A stretch of DNA of 64,000 nt, taken from positions 124,001 through 188,000 of the forward strand of contig JAUIJE010000014.1 in assembly GCA_030431455.1 (NCBI GenBank). Reading direction: 5' to 3'. The DNA is from a bacterium. Lineage in GTDB: Bacteria > Myxococcota > UBA727 > JAUIJE01. A program made the translations under genes and the position numbers. This document shows positions 34,101-42,381 of this stretch, piece by piece; position 1 is the stretch's first letter, and every line of letters begins with the position of its first letter. The notes beneath the pieces are model-generated. The model was not told where the DNA came from. It was given only the letters and a program-made list of their open reading frames with translations, and searched no databases.

Positions 34101-37100
34101 CACGACCCCGGCCGCACCGACCGGCCGGGCGTGTTCACCGTGTCCACCTATGACGGCAACGGGCGCCTGACCCAGATGAGCCTCACCGACCCCGCGTGCC
34201 CCGCGGGGGGCGACCTCATCCAGACCCGCTACCTCGCCTACGACCTCGACGACGTGCCGCACACCGTCGAGCGCTGGGGCTCGCGGTCGGACACCGTCGA
34301 CGTACAGTCCACGCCCCCCATCTGTCAGACCCCGTCGTTGCTCGAGCGCACCACCTTCGACACCGACGCGTGGGGCCGCGTGCAACAAGAATCGCTCGAG
34401 GTCACGCCGGTGGCCGCGCCCCTGCTCGACCTGCACCCCGCCTACACGCTGAGCACGCAGTACGCGTACGACGACCTCGACCGGCGCACCTTCCGCTCGT
34501 TCTTGTCGCGCATCGAGACCGATCGCTACACCCCCGGGGACCAGCTCTGCGCGCACCAGGAGTTCATCGGGCTCGACCGGGTCAAGGCCGTGCTCGAGAC
34601 CCACGACGAGGCCGGGCTGGTCACCGCCCGGGAAGAGCGCCACGAGGCCCCTGGCTCGTCCAATCCCATTGTGGTCGCGTCGACGTACACCCATGACACC
34701 CTCGGCCGCATCGAGAGCATGACCAACGGGGTGGGCATGACCCACCGCTACCACTACGACACCCTCGGGCGCGAACGCGCGGTGCGCGAGCCGCGCGGCC
34801 ACGACGTCTACGGCACCGGCGAGACCTACGGGGTCTTTTCCGTGCGTACGTATGACGCCCTCGACCACCGCGTGTCCGAGACCCGCTACTCGTACACGCC
34901 GTCGCCCGCGCTGCGCGGCACCGACGTGCGCACCGAGACCTTCACCTACCGCGAAGACTTCCTGCTCGACCGCACCATCGGCGACGGGGCCGGTCCCCGG
35001 TCGCTCGAGGCCTTCGCCTACGACGTGACCGGGCAGCCGGTGCTCCACTTCCCCTATGGCCGGTCCGACGGCCGCGCCGCCACCACCGTGTACAACGAGC
35101 GGGGCCAACTCTTTGTCGAACGCACCCTCGACGGGGTCATCCGCCGCCGGGAGGTGCTCGCCCACGGCGAGCCCATCGTGGTCGAGGCCACCGCGCCGAC
35201 GGTGCCGGACATCGGCTTTGCCGACGCGGTCAGCACCACCCGGACCTTCCGCTACAACGGCCTCGGCCACCTGACGTTCGCCAGCGTCGACGAGGCGGGG
35301 CCGACGTTGCCCCACAACGTCCTGCTCCGGCGCAACAGCCGCGGGCAGGTCATCGAAGAAAGAACGTCCGCCGGACACGAAGTGCGCGCCACCTACGGGA
35401 GCCAGGGCGTGCGCACCGCGCTGATGTACGACGGGGCCGCCCCCGACGACCCCGACCTCACCTTCACCCACGACGACTTCGGCCGGCTCACCCAGGTCAC
35501 CGCCGCGGGGGGGCGGGCGCTGTTCGCGGGGCTCAACCGCATCGAGTACGACCACCACGGGGACAAGGTCACCGAGCGGCGGGTCACCCCGCAAAATGGT
35601 ACTGCGTTCTTCATTACCCGTTACCGCCACGACGAGCGCGGCGAACGCATGGGCATCGACCACTACCAGGGGGGCACGCAGCTCACGGACAAGTTCATGA
35701 CCAGCCGGCGCTTCATGGTCGGCCTGGACTTGGCCGCGACCTACACCGTGCCGGTGCTGGCCGGCGTCGAACAGGGCGGCTTTTCCCCTGTGCTCGACGG
35801 GCTGCGCGCCGACGATGGCCAGGGGGGCAACCGCTATGCGCATTTGACCCAGTACCCGCCCGGGGCGGACAGCCTCGGCGCCGACTATACGCTCTACCCT
35901 GGCGCGCCCTGGCCCGCGGCGTACAGCCTGTACCAACGCTCGTTGATGGGGGACGAGGACCGCGTCGATCAGGTCAGCTATTCCCCGTTCGAAGGACGGC
36001 CCTCGATCTCCTTCACGTTCAAAGAGCGCGCCCCCGACAGCTTCCGCATCGAAAACGTGCAGACCGTGTCCTGGCTCGGCACGGTGTTCGGCGACCCGTT
36101 TGCGTCGGGGCAGTTCTCCGAATGGCACCACCGTTCGATGGAATTTCAGGACGAAGGCGCCACCCCCGACATCGCGCCCCAGGACCGCATCATCGGCGTG
36201 ACCCACCGGGTCTTGCCCTCGCCCCCATCGGTGAACCTCAGCGCCTTCCCCCGCCCCGAGACCTACGACGGGAGCACCACCATTCCCTCGGTGCGCGACT
36301 ACGACATTCTCTACACCCAAAGCCAGCAGGCCGCGCGCCACGGTTTTTCCTCCGACGATGCTTTCTCGGGGGAGAACCTCATCGGGTACGGGGTGTTCGA
36401 TCACCGCACCCGCATCGAAGACGGCATGACCAATGGCATTGCGGCCCAGGTCATCGGCATCACCCCCGAGCGCGCGCAGGTGCAATACAACGACTGGGAC
36501 GCCCTCGACCGCCGCTTCCACGAACGGTTCTTGAACACCCCCGCCACCGGCCCGGGGGGCAGCCCCCTCACCACCGAAAAACGTCGCCGCTTCGTCTATC
36601 TCGACGAGCAGATGGTCAGCGAACACAACTTCCCCGCCAGCGGGGGTGAGCAAGCCGATCACCACATCCTCGGCGCGGCCGGTGACTTGCCCTGGGCCGC
36701 CTTGCACTTCGGGGAGCAGGCGCTGTTCGAGGATGTGTCCGGCACCTTCGTGGCCGGGTACGACGCGGCCGCCGAAGAGCTCACCGGGCTCTCGCAAGCC
36801 ACCTCCGCCAGCACCGCGTTCAAGAGTCAGCCCTACCTGAAGACCGCCAGCGCGCTCCAGGCCGACAACGACACCGGGCTGTTCACCTTTTTGACCGCGG
36901 CGTTCATGACCCCGTTCCCGAGTCTGCCCGACGGCCAGAACTACTTCCGCAAGACCTCCGCCGGGGCCGAGGTCGTGCCCTTCGACGGCAGCAGCTACAG
37001 CCCCGCGCTGGGCTACCAGCTCGACCTCACCTCACACCCGCACCACGGACATGAGCTTTTGCGCCTCACCACCTTGGCCCAGACCCAGGCGTTGGTGGTG

Positions 37101-38042
37101 GCGCTGGTGACCACGCCCATTGTGCTCATCGCCGGTGCTATGCCCTATTTGTGGCTGCGGGTGGCGGTGGCCGCGGTTGGCGTGGGGCTCGATGTACAAA
37201 GCGCGACCGACCTCTACCGCGAGGTGCGCTTCAACGGGCTGAGCGGCAACGCGGTGTTCATGGCCGCGACGTTGGGGCTGTCGCTGATGGGCTACCGCTC
37301 GACGCTGAACCAGATTCGCCCCCCCAAGCCGCGCACCGGCGTCAGTCGCCAGATGCAGAGTCTTCGAAGACGAATGTGGCGCAACGCCTTCCCCGAAGAA
37401 GCCGCGGCGATGCGTCCGCGTGCCTGGGGCGAACCACGGCCCCCGCGCTCGCGGGCCGTGAGCCTCGATCAGATCCATTGGGAGGCCAAGCGAATCACCC
37501 GGCCGCATCCATTGATGGATAGCAAGATGACCCACTTCGAATACTGCCACCGGGGCAATCTGGAGGAGCAAATCAAATCCGGGGTCTCGATACGCCGGGC
37601 CCGCATCAGCCAAGAGATGGAAGACCACATGCGGTTTGCGATCCGAGACGGTCGCGACGCCGACGTAGCGTTCATCGGGAAGGACAGCCGAACTCTCTCC
37701 AACGGCATGGTGGACGACAATCCCGCGTTCTTGAGCGCCTGGACGTCGCTTCGCGGTCAGTTCGAGTCGGTCGGGCTGCGGGCGACGTCGATCAAGACCT
37801 TCACCCGGAAGACGGGCTGGTCGCCCCACATGAACCTCGCGTGGGTGGAAGGCATTGTCCGCGGCCGAACCCCGGTGGTGTTGGCCAATCCCGTCGCGGA
37901 CTTTTTTGAGCGCCGCGCCGGGGGCGCCATGTCGTTCATGGAGCGCGAGTACACCTACCTCATCAACCGGGGGTACACCCTGCACCAGGGCAGGCAGATG
38001 GGCGGGGTGGGCTACGGGGTGTTGCTGCCGCCGGTGCATTGA
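28194..38042 (+). CDS. Giant Rhs-repeat lipoprotein (3,282 aa)
   Basis: The ATG at 28194 (GGGGGA upstream) opens a signal peptide with lipobox LAALGGC (Cys20). Domains: ZU5-like at ~25-145 (IGPAGGAVQSVDGRVTLDVPAGAL); a Cys-rich segment and a thrombospondin type 3 Ca2+-binding repeat at ~184-223 (DRDGDGLDDSVDNCPGE, DADDDGRGDVCDED); ~800 residues of beta-rich sequence; an Ig-like region ~1008-1112; a DUF6531-like Rhs start ~1148; dozens of YD/Rhs repeats ~1380-2700 (for example YDAAGQVTSQ, YNGLGHLTFASVD); a shell end near 2800; two hydrophobic segments ~2960-3010; then a C-terminal tip ~3045-3282. Rhs shells enclose and deliver C-terminal toxins, but a surface lipoprotein form suggests contact-dependent use. 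The tip has no nuclease or deaminase motif I recognise, and no immunity gene follows on the same strand. Confidence 0.88.
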   Translation: MTTRGLTIAAGVVLAALGGCPGPVPAVPGEAEIGPAGGAVQSVDGRVTLDVPAGALDRSVRLYVRLGGTSVPGTVGPTYDIGPSGTAFAAPATVTFVVDDVFDVDELGRARVATVEGGVWVALPAPALDEAAGTVRGTTDHLSPFGTIRVEDVIGPGPVHPDCTDNGQCYAPLTCANCPQNCGPCGDRDGDGLDDSVDNCPGEANPDQADADDDGRGDVCDEDTLAPTGAWPRGGTQSQVQRADFALAESYRPVSFDASAFVLPAGTPLALTPGPTCGPTDVCIADPDQVCSMYLATDPALLSTQIGEEFWTTGDDDDAYLTYGMRGADPTYGGTVGVLGISTAGALTTTGHVNVTVAEVLAPLGLVAEDEPSTALHPHTALLADGLVVVLATAESVRLSDLGPGDQPVPIPVVFALDVAAGELAWSALATPLTRGLVFGSPSPRGAYGNAFEMVSLSDGRFAVLTDDGVSLVTAPPEGDAGVATFVRLPSSTGLAFSAKHIATDRHGRLWVLGADHDNPRPDVCYLSRQTHWLRGYHQDLTLAFERNVDDQMGTFDHLVVDQERDAGGNNQTVLRIVGFLPTPPCIDFRRHYHKDPNTFVDNPDDDVGCPSMFADICPGLECPCQGCNDFAPVGSFCAYDDFYVSINGALTLRFDDTPLLGADSLISEALTPLAPTKFGGFNAWPPIDELAERMAFSSTGGFFAASGYTAPTTQTGRADVPLPLPGTLTDNDARAITGRGTMQEFDGSAQLDAYAAFDFATVTSTNMLRSFPTSSEGLFFYADRRVDGGYLMLFEPTSREYDFAAVPVDQAPPLLPSCPDPLTCETVALGVGGYATAAIPDGDPWVDDDLLPGTVPNPGGLLGSLSVRGVPVDRVWTTCVPYRRFGGAGTNCPGVETNTCDTEQMVRDWERYRAGQTFSDVRWAEQYTGGDIRVVCDRSTLEHETRTVQTPNKDPECVTTTERVRCGRWEEHFVPGEGQNGRVLSYVVGFDVRYQADDLSMCVVQPSAARAVLVDKRPVDVDVTDSVITPGQNTSVTITADGAMTGAVVGGDATLDANGATTTSGGDPVAVFAGQAVTVTADGPGTITIEVVVTYNDGTSETVTVTIAVDDPATACAYGAGGGFSACSQRAPHDGPTGLGDYESRVSPATAGTGVLLHDRSLKLSTVDLELSTIAGDLSFGRAYRSAVPLTDGGILGGWTFGLDERLVEQRDGGGHCSQDVAFNAGHDVVLYDGTGRPDVFAHPGTTSAVSYNGTETGADGFYTVDHGDGTLAAQAFDAEVVTYQTPPGRFETLRAFHLDVPAGMAPSAVHPFYAAATSSVRPYEARFFTLDGPDGTRRVFNCQGQLIRLYDAQYRETELLYDGAHNPLLGARELSAVVDSHGRTTTVSWAPTGSGDAVARRITKLEDPFGRTVSYGYSQFGGHVRLARVFARFAGDDRTVEAETRYTYDDDGRLLTVVGHDGKREMAVSYDAAGQVTSQELGRDRVGGAVATPTDRVVTTFSGDGPVTVTTGRGDAVTYTMGATPLGIPVVTQIASPGTVLDDPAPQPSHQTLDLVTAYAHADNGAVIQIDYPSGREVAFAHDDRGGVLTRTETPGPAGGQTKTTAYAYDDDCHLVVQTTAPTGRVTTRTVDAWTAATPGRRCQIASETRAAVRGPDGGPAVTYVDSFTYVEAGRNRGQTLTATTSQDGVAVRSDTWDHDFEVIVGAPTSPAGQTPMRKLGTPTKKTRTGPMPSPCTSAPTVEETYVNDERGNLLERRIERAAGDLVTTFVYDMKDRVIEETHGEGARKSKVEHLYDIRGFLVRDRMLVEDMFDHPAVDKQSPTLRETHTVYDRLGRILATAVREGQVLASVAVSLHDADGNQIDTFRPGPGATTAQLDELWQAAQGGADPADLADSLVPTLDMFDATRGPVRIWEHFEVDARGQLLARTVSDGGPVREVSSDVPGDDFVRTYTERFYRDQEGQVVVHDPGRTDRPGVFTVSTYDGNGRLTQMSLTDPACPAGGDLIQTRYLAYDLDDVPHTVERWGSRSDTVDVQSTPPICQTPSLLERTTFDTDAWGRVQQESLEVTPVAAPLLDLHPAYTLSTQYAYDDLDRRTFRSFLSRIETDRYTPGDQLCAHQEFIGLDRVKAVLETHDEAGLVTAREERHEAPGSSNPIVVASTYTHDTLGRIESMTNGVGMTHRYHYDTLGRERAVREPRGHDVYGTGETYGVFSVRTYDALDHRVSETRYSYTPSPALRGTDVRTETFTYREDFLLDRTIGDGAGPRSLEAFAYDVTGQPVLHFPYGRSDGRAATTVYNERGQLFVERTLDGVIRRREVLAHGEPIVVEATAPTVPDIGFADAVSTTRTFRYNGLGHLTFASVDEAGPTLPHNVLLRRNSRGQVIEERTSAGHEVRATYGSQGVRTALMYDGAAPDDPDLTFTHDDFGRLTQVTAAGGRALFAGLNRIEYDHHGDKVTERRVTPQNGTAFFITRYRHDERGERMGIDHYQGGTQLTDKFMTSRRFMVGLDLAATYTVPVLAGVEQGGFSPVLDGLRADDGQGGNRYAHLTQYPPGADSLGADYTLYPGAPWPAAYSLYQRSLMGDEDRVDQVSYSPFEGRPSISFTFKERAPDSFRIENVQTVSWLGTVFGDPFASGQFSEWHHRSMEFQDEGATPDIAPQDRIIGVTHRVLPSPPSVNLSAFPRPETYDGSTTIPSVRDYDILYTQSQQAARHGFSSDDAFSGENLIGYGVFDHRTRIEDGMTNGIAAQVIGITPERAQVQYNDWDALDRRFHERFLNTPATGPGGSPLTTEKRRRFVYLDEQMVSEHNFPASGGEQADHHILGAAGDLPWAALHFGEQALFEDVSGTFVAGYDAAAEELTGLSQATSASTAFKSQPYLKTASALQADNDTGLFTFLTAAFMTPFPSLPDGQNYFRKTSAGAEVVPFDGSSYSPALGYQLDLTSHPHHGHELLRLTTLAQTQALVVALVTTPIVLIAGAMPYLWLRVAVAAVGVGLDVQSATDLYREVRFNGLSGNAVFMAATLGLSLMGYRSTLNQIRPPKPRTGVSRQMQSLRRRMWRNAFPEEAAAMRPRAWGEPRPPRSRAVSLDQIHWEAKRITRPHPLMDSKMTHFEYCHRGNLEEQIKSGVSIRRARISQEMEDHMRFAIRDGRDADVAFIGKDSRTLSNGMVDDNPAFLSAWTSLRGQFESVGLRATSIKTFTRKTGWSPHMNLAWVEGIVRGRTPVVLANPVADFFERRAGGAMSFMEREYTYLINRGYTLHQGRQMGGVGYGVLLPPVH

Positions 38043-38167
38043 GTCGCGGCCTGGCGGACACCGGCCGAGGGCCCGTCGTCGACCACCGCGGTGTAGGCGG
38101 TGGCCCCACCCGCGAACAGCGCGGCGAGCAAACAGAATCCAAGCGTGAACTGCGCGGGGTGAACCAC
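38012..38167 (-). CDS. Putative small exported protein (51 aa)
   Basis: The GTG at 38167 is preceded by CTGGAGGTCCC, a good ribosome site. The product begins VVHPAQFTLGFCLLAALFAGG, a signal-like segment, and ends AATQCTGGSNTP. It overlaps the last 31 bp of the Rhs gene tail to tail. It lies 55 bp beyond the stop of a TetR gene on the same strand. Codons are mainly GC-ending. No relatives known; support is modest. Confidence 0.4.
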   Translation of the reverse strand: MVHPAQFTLGFCLLAALFAGGATAYTAVVDDGPSAGVRQAATQCTGGSNTP

Positions 38168-38222
38168 GGGACCTCCAGGACCGAAGCGGACACCGGAGAT
38201 TGGCGGTGGCGGGGCAGATCCG

Positions 38223-38825
38223 TCACCGGGGGGCGACGCCCAAGTAGCGCCCCACGATGGTGGCGATTTCCGCGCTCAACCGGGCGGGGTCGTCGGCCGC
38301 GCGATCGATGGACACGCGCATCGCGAGCGCGTCGACGGTGTGGAACAAAAAGTACGCGGCCAGCGCCGGGTCTTCGACCGCGGTGCGTGCCGGTTGGGCC
38401 GCGAGCAGATCGGTGAGGGCGTCGATCATGGTGTGTTCGCCCGGGCGTTCGTCCTTGCCCATCCCGGTGTGGCCGCCGAAGGCGAGCAGCGCCGAGTAGA
38501 GCGGGCGATTCTCGATGCGCAGCCGCACCGCCATGTCCACGATGGTGTTGATGGTGACCCAGAGGTCGGCGGTGCCGACCTCGCCGAGTCGGGCAAAGAC
38601 CGCGGCCGCCTCTTGTCCGGCGAAGCGTTCCATCAACGCGTCGGCGATGGCCCGCTTGTTCGGGAAGTATTCGTAGAGCGTGCCGATGCTGACCTGGGCT
38701 TCGGCCGCAATGTGATTGGTCGTGACCCCCTCGGGGCCATCGCGCACCAGCAGCTTGTGCGCGGCCGCAAGGATCTGCTCGACCTTGCGGCGGGCGCGCT
38801 CTTGTTGGGGGATGCGGGCCGCCAT
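38223..38825 (-). CDS. TetR-family transcriptional regulator
   Basis: 200 aa from the ATG at 38825. The N-terminal HTH is standard: RARRKVEQILAAAHKLLVRDGPEGVTTNHIAAEAQVSIGTLYEYFPNKRAIADALMERF. The ligand-binding part (WVTINTIVDMAVRLRIENRPLYSALLAF) resembles the group ending in TetR_C/AcrR types. It is located 9 bp after the stop of the PQQ-repeat lipoprotein on the same strand, so it may be cotranscribed with it. No palindrome near its start was obvious. Target unknown. Confidence 0.88.
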   Translation of the reverse strand: MAARIPQQERARRKVEQILAAAHKLLVRDGPEGVTTNHIAAEAQVSIGTLYEYFPNKRAIADALMERFAGQEAAAVFARLGEVGTADLWVTINTIVDMAVRLRIENRPLYSALLAFGGHTGMGKDERPGEHTMIDALTDLLAAQPARTAVEDPALAAYFLFHTVDALAMRVSIDRAADDPARLSAEIATIVGRYLGVAPR

Positions 38826-38834
38826 GGGCGCAGG

Positions 38835-41321
38835 CTAAGGCGAAACCGTGGCGGTGGCGAGCACATCGAGGCCGCCCATGACGTGTACGCGCAACGACGT
38901 GGGCAGCGCGAGGCCTTCCACGTCGAGGGTGAGCCCGGTGATGCGCCCCGCGCCGTCGAGGGTGCGCGCGGTGTGCCCGTAGTCGGCGGACACGGGCGCG
39001 GAGGTGGCGGCATCGAGCAACAACAGGGCATAGGGGCCGCCCGTCTGGTCGAGCCCGGCGGCGAGGTCCGCGCGCACGAGCCCGTCCTCGACGGTGACGG
39101 TGGCGGACACCGGGCCGGCCACGTCGGTGCGCGGGTGGCTTCGCAACAAAGACGTGCCGTAGGCCACGAGCTCGTCGGTGTCGGGGTGGCAAAAGCCGAG
39201 GGTGCGCAAAAAGTCCCCGTAAAAATAGATGCCCCCGCAGATGGCCGACGCGGACACCGTGGCCGAGGTCGCGTGGTCCGCGCCCGGGTTCGGCCCCGCG
39301 ATGCGGAACCGGTCAAACGCGATGTCCGCGCCCATCACGTTGAGCACAAACCCCTCCTGGTTGGTCATGGTCAGGGTCGTGCCCCGTCGAGACAGGGCCA
39401 AGGGGAACACCGAGACCGTGCCCGGGTCGCGCACGGTGCGGCCTTGCTCGTCGAGGGTCGCGCCCACGAGCCAGGCCACGTAGTCGTCGCCTTGGCCTTC
39501 GACCAGGCTGATCAAGTAATGCAACGAGTCGAACCCGATTTGGTTGTAGCTGGGCAAGATGCTCGGCAGCGGCGCGGCCAACCGGGCAAACTCCCAGGTG
39601 GTGGCCGGCCCCTCGCCGGGGAGGACCAAGTTGGGCGCGGTCCCGCCCGTGTCGGTGACCTCGACGACGAAGCTCTGCACAAAAGCGCCCCCGGGGGTGC
39701 CGCCGGAAAAGTGCATGCCCTGGCGCTCGGCCCCGACGAGCACATCGCCGGCCAAGGTGAGCGTGACCGTGCCGGTGGGGAGCGGGGTCTGGGGGGTGAG
39801 CACAATGTATTTGCGGTCGCCGGAGACTTGGGCGGTCAGGTCGGCGACAGGATCGCTCACCACGCTCAAGGTGTCGGCATCGACAAAGGCGAGGTCGGTC
39901 CGGCCCGCGTCGCGCCACACCAACGAAAAGGCGAGGGCTTCGGTGGGCTCGATGGCGGCGGACACCGCGCGGTGCAGCGCGCCGAAGGGGTCGGTGTACA
40001 GAAGCTGGGCCCCGTCGTCGTCGAGCACGCTTTCGCCGGTGGCGCAGCGGGCGTCGGCTTGGCCGGTCTCGCCGAGGCAATAGTCGTAGGGCACGCCGAA
40101 CACCTCGCCGCTTTCGCCCGCGATCACGATGTGGGTGGTGCCGAGCGCGGGGGAGGCGTTGAGGTCGTCGCGCTCGCCGTCGATGAGGGTGAGCGACCAG
40201 CGCAAGGTGCCGTCTGCGTCGAGCGCGATGAGCCGGCCGCCGCCGGTGCCGAAGTAGATCGTGTCGTTGCCGTCGACCGCGGGGGAGGAGCGGATGGTGA
40301 AGGTGGTGTCGTAGGTCCAGCGCACCGCGCCGTCCTCGGGCGCGAGCGCGTACACGGTGCCGTCGGCGGAGGCTTGGATGATGGTGCCGTCCGACAAGGC
40401 CGCGGGGGAGGCGTAGATGTGGTCGCGGGTGCCGACGGCCCAACGTTCGGTCCCGTCCCATTGGTCGTAGGCGCGCACAAAGCCGTCAAAGCTGCCGACC
40501 ACCATGGTGCCCTCGTCGGTGAGCAAGGGCGAGGCCGCGGTCGAGCCCAATGTGCCTTGACTCCAGACCTCGCGCCCGTCGGCGGTGAGCCCAATGACGT
40601 TGAAGTCAAGGCCGCCGAGCAGGAAGTTGTTGCCGAAGAAGATCTCGCCGGTCTCGGGGTTCACCGCGGGGGCGGACCAGGTCTGGTCGAGGAGCTCAAA
40701 GGTCCAGACCTGTTCGCCGGTGTGGCGGTCGATGGCGTAGAGCAGGAAGTTGTCGTTGGGCACGTAGAGCGTGCCGTCGGGTCCCATGGACACATTGCCC
40801 TCGAACCAGTTGATGATCGCATCGGTCTCGGCGGGGTCGTGGGCGGCGAACGTCCAGACTTCTTCGCCGGTGTCCGCGTCGAGGGCGTAGAGGTGGCCGT
40901 CCCCCGAGCCGAAGTAGACGCGCCCCTGGTCGTCGAGCAGCGCGGAGCTGTCGATGATTTCGCCGGTCAAAAAGCGCCACTTCTCGGCGCCGTCCTTGTC
41001 GATGGCGTAAAAGTGCCGGTCCGCGGACCCGACGTAGACGGTGCCGTTCTCGTCGATGACCGGGGTCGAAAAGATGCCCTTGCCGGTGGGGAACACCCAG
41101 AGCGCGGCCTCTTCGTCCCGCTCCGGCGCCACCGGGCTATGCCCAGTTTGGCGGGCGGTGCGGCGGAACTTCGGCCAGGGGCTGCCTGCGCGCAGGGGCA
41201 CGTCATAGGTGAACGCCGGCATCGGGTCGGTGGGCACGGGGTCCGGGCAGCCGGCGGCCGCGGCGATCACCCCCGCGAGCAGGGCCGTGCGGGCCGGACA
41301 AAAAGCATAAAAGTTTCGCAT
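38835..41321 (-). CDS. PQQ-type beta-propeller lipoprotein
   Basis: 828 aa with GGGGGTAACC before the ATG at 41321. The lipobox is AGVIAAAAGC (near residue 25). Residues ~50-420 hold at least seven PQQ-like blades of the form GxxxxxPxxxxxGxxYxGxxDxxxYAxDxxTGxxxWxF (for example STPVIDENGTVYVGSADRHFYAID, SSALLDDQGRVYFGSGDGHLYALD, SSPAVDGNDTIYFGTGGGRLIALD), the fold shared by BamB and quinoprotein dehydrogenases. No quinone-binding residues are evident, so a scaffold role is likelier. Residues ~430-828 are beta-sandwich-like and unique. Location: periplasm or cell surface. Confidence 0.83.
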   Translation of the reverse strand: MRNFYAFCPARTALLAGVIAAAAGCPDPVPTDPMPAFTYDVPLRAGSPWPKFRRTARQTGHSPVAPERDEEAALWVFPTGKGIFSTPVIDENGTVYVGSADRHFYAIDKDGAEKWRFLTGEIIDSSALLDDQGRVYFGSGDGHLYALDADTGEEVWTFAAHDPAETDAIINWFEGNVSMGPDGTLYVPNDNFLLYAIDRHTGEQVWTFELLDQTWSAPAVNPETGEIFFGNNFLLGGLDFNVIGLTADGREVWSQGTLGSTAASPLLTDEGTMVVGSFDGFVRAYDQWDGTERWAVGTRDHIYASPAALSDGTIIQASADGTVYALAPEDGAVRWTYDTTFTIRSSPAVDGNDTIYFGTGGGRLIALDADGTLRWSLTLIDGERDDLNASPALGTTHIVIAGESGEVFGVPYDYCLGETGQADARCATGESVLDDDGAQLLYTDPFGALHRAVSAAIEPTEALAFSLVWRDAGRTDLAFVDADTLSVVSDPVADLTAQVSGDRKYIVLTPQTPLPTGTVTLTLAGDVLVGAERQGMHFSGGTPGGAFVQSFVVEVTDTGGTAPNLVLPGEGPATTWEFARLAAPLPSILPSYNQIGFDSLHYLISLVEGQGDDYVAWLVGATLDEQGRTVRDPGTVSVFPLALSRRGTTLTMTNQEGFVLNVMGADIAFDRFRIAGPNPGADHATSATVSASAICGGIYFYGDFLRTLGFCHPDTDELVAYGTSLLRSHPRTDVAGPVSATVTVEDGLVRADLAAGLDQTGGPYALLLLDAATSAPVSADYGHTARTLDGAGRITGLTLDVEGLALPTSLRVHVMGGLDVLATATVSP

Positions 41322-41569
41322 GGTTACCCCCGGATGAGCCCGGCGCTGGTCACGCCCGGTCGCAAAAGTCAGAGATTACTCGGGTTTTGCCCGGGCGCAA
41401 GAGGGGACGGGAAGGCGGCGTGTCCGGTCAGGTCGGCCGCAGGAGGGGGGGCGCGGGAAGGTTCCGCACAAAATCGTCGCGGCTGATTCGTTCGCTGGGA
41501 ACGGTGCTATTGCGGATAGCAGGGCCGGCGATATGGCCCTCGCCGGGCCGGGCGGCGGCCGGGAGCTTC

Positions 41570-42370
41570 ATGAGCATCAGCAGCACCCGCGTGGAGCGCG
41601 CGCACATCCGGTTCGTTCAGGCGCACGAGAGCCTGCGCGCGCGGGTGGGCTGCTTTTGGGTCCTCACCGTCGAGCCTGACGCGCAGATGCGGTTGGTGCC
41701 CGACGGGAGCAGCACCCTCTACGTCGAGCGGTTCGCGGGGCAGGACCCGACCTGGTGGCTGCGTGGCCCCCTGCGCGAACCCCACGCGCGGCGCTTTTCC
41801 GGCACCGGCCACCTGGTGGGCATTCGGCTGCGGCCGGGCACGGCCGGCTTGCTCACCGGCCAAAAACAGCACCCCTTCGTCGACCAGCGCGTGCCCGCGG
41901 GCGAGGTCTTCGCCGGTGCCCGCGGGCCGTGGGACGATCGCGCGCCCACGCCGCGTCCCGAGGACGACATCGCGGTCCTCGAGGGCTGGCTGCGCGCGCG
42001 GCTTTTGCACAAGGTGCTGCCCCCGGTGGTGACCGCGGCCCTCGAAGAGATCGAACGCACCCGTGGCGCGGTCACCGTCGAGGCCCTCGCGGCCCATTGT
42101 CATTGCAGCCCCCGCCAGTTGAACCGTGTGTTGCGCACCTGGCTTGGCTATGGGGCCAAGCGCCACGCGAACATCGTGCGCTGCCAAGCCACATTGCACC
42201 GCCTGCACGAAGCCCCGCACGAGCCCGCGGCCGGGCTCGCCGTGGACCAGGGCTACTACGACCAAGCCCACCTGAGCCAAGACCTGGCGCGGTTGGCGGG
42301 GGACCCGCCCGGCCGGCTGCACGACGACGTGTCCGATTTTTCCAAGACCCTGTGTGACGACCTGCCGTAG
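41570..42370 (+). CDS. AraC-family transcriptional regulator
   Basis: 266 aa; the ATG at 41570 has GGGAG 7 nt upstream. The N-terminal domain resembles DUF6597-type sensor domains (VLTVEPDAQMRLVPDGSSTLYVERF, FSGTGHLVGIRLRPGTAGLLTG). The C-terminal AraC HTH pair is at ~170-255: VTVEALAAHCHCSPRQLNRVLRTWLGYGAKRHANIVRCQATLHRL and AAGLAVDQGYYDQAHLSQDLARLAGDPPGRL. The second HTH carries the usual GYYDQAHLSxDxxRxxGxxP consensus. It is divergent from the PQQ lipoprotein (248 bp apart) and may start a run with the membrane protein and cupin. Target and ligand unknown. Confidence 0.88.
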   Translation: MSISSTRVERAHIRFVQAHESLRARVGCFWVLTVEPDAQMRLVPDGSSTLYVERFAGQDPTWWLRGPLREPHARRFSGTGHLVGIRLRPGTAGLLTGQKQHPFVDQRVPAGEVFAGARGPWDDRAPTPRPEDDIAVLEGWLRARLLHKVLPPVVTAALEEIERTRGAVTVEALAAHCHCSPRQLNRVLRTWLGYGAKRHANIVRCQATLHRLHEAPHEPAAGLAVDQGYYDQAHLSQDLARLAGDPPGRLHDDVSDFSKTLCDDLP

Positions 42371-42381
42371 TTCTGCTGTTC

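Noticed and set aside
32805-36797. 1,330-codon open frame antisense to the Rhs gene
   Set aside because: Same reason: antisense of GC-ending codons, while the plus strand shows clear Rhs repeats.
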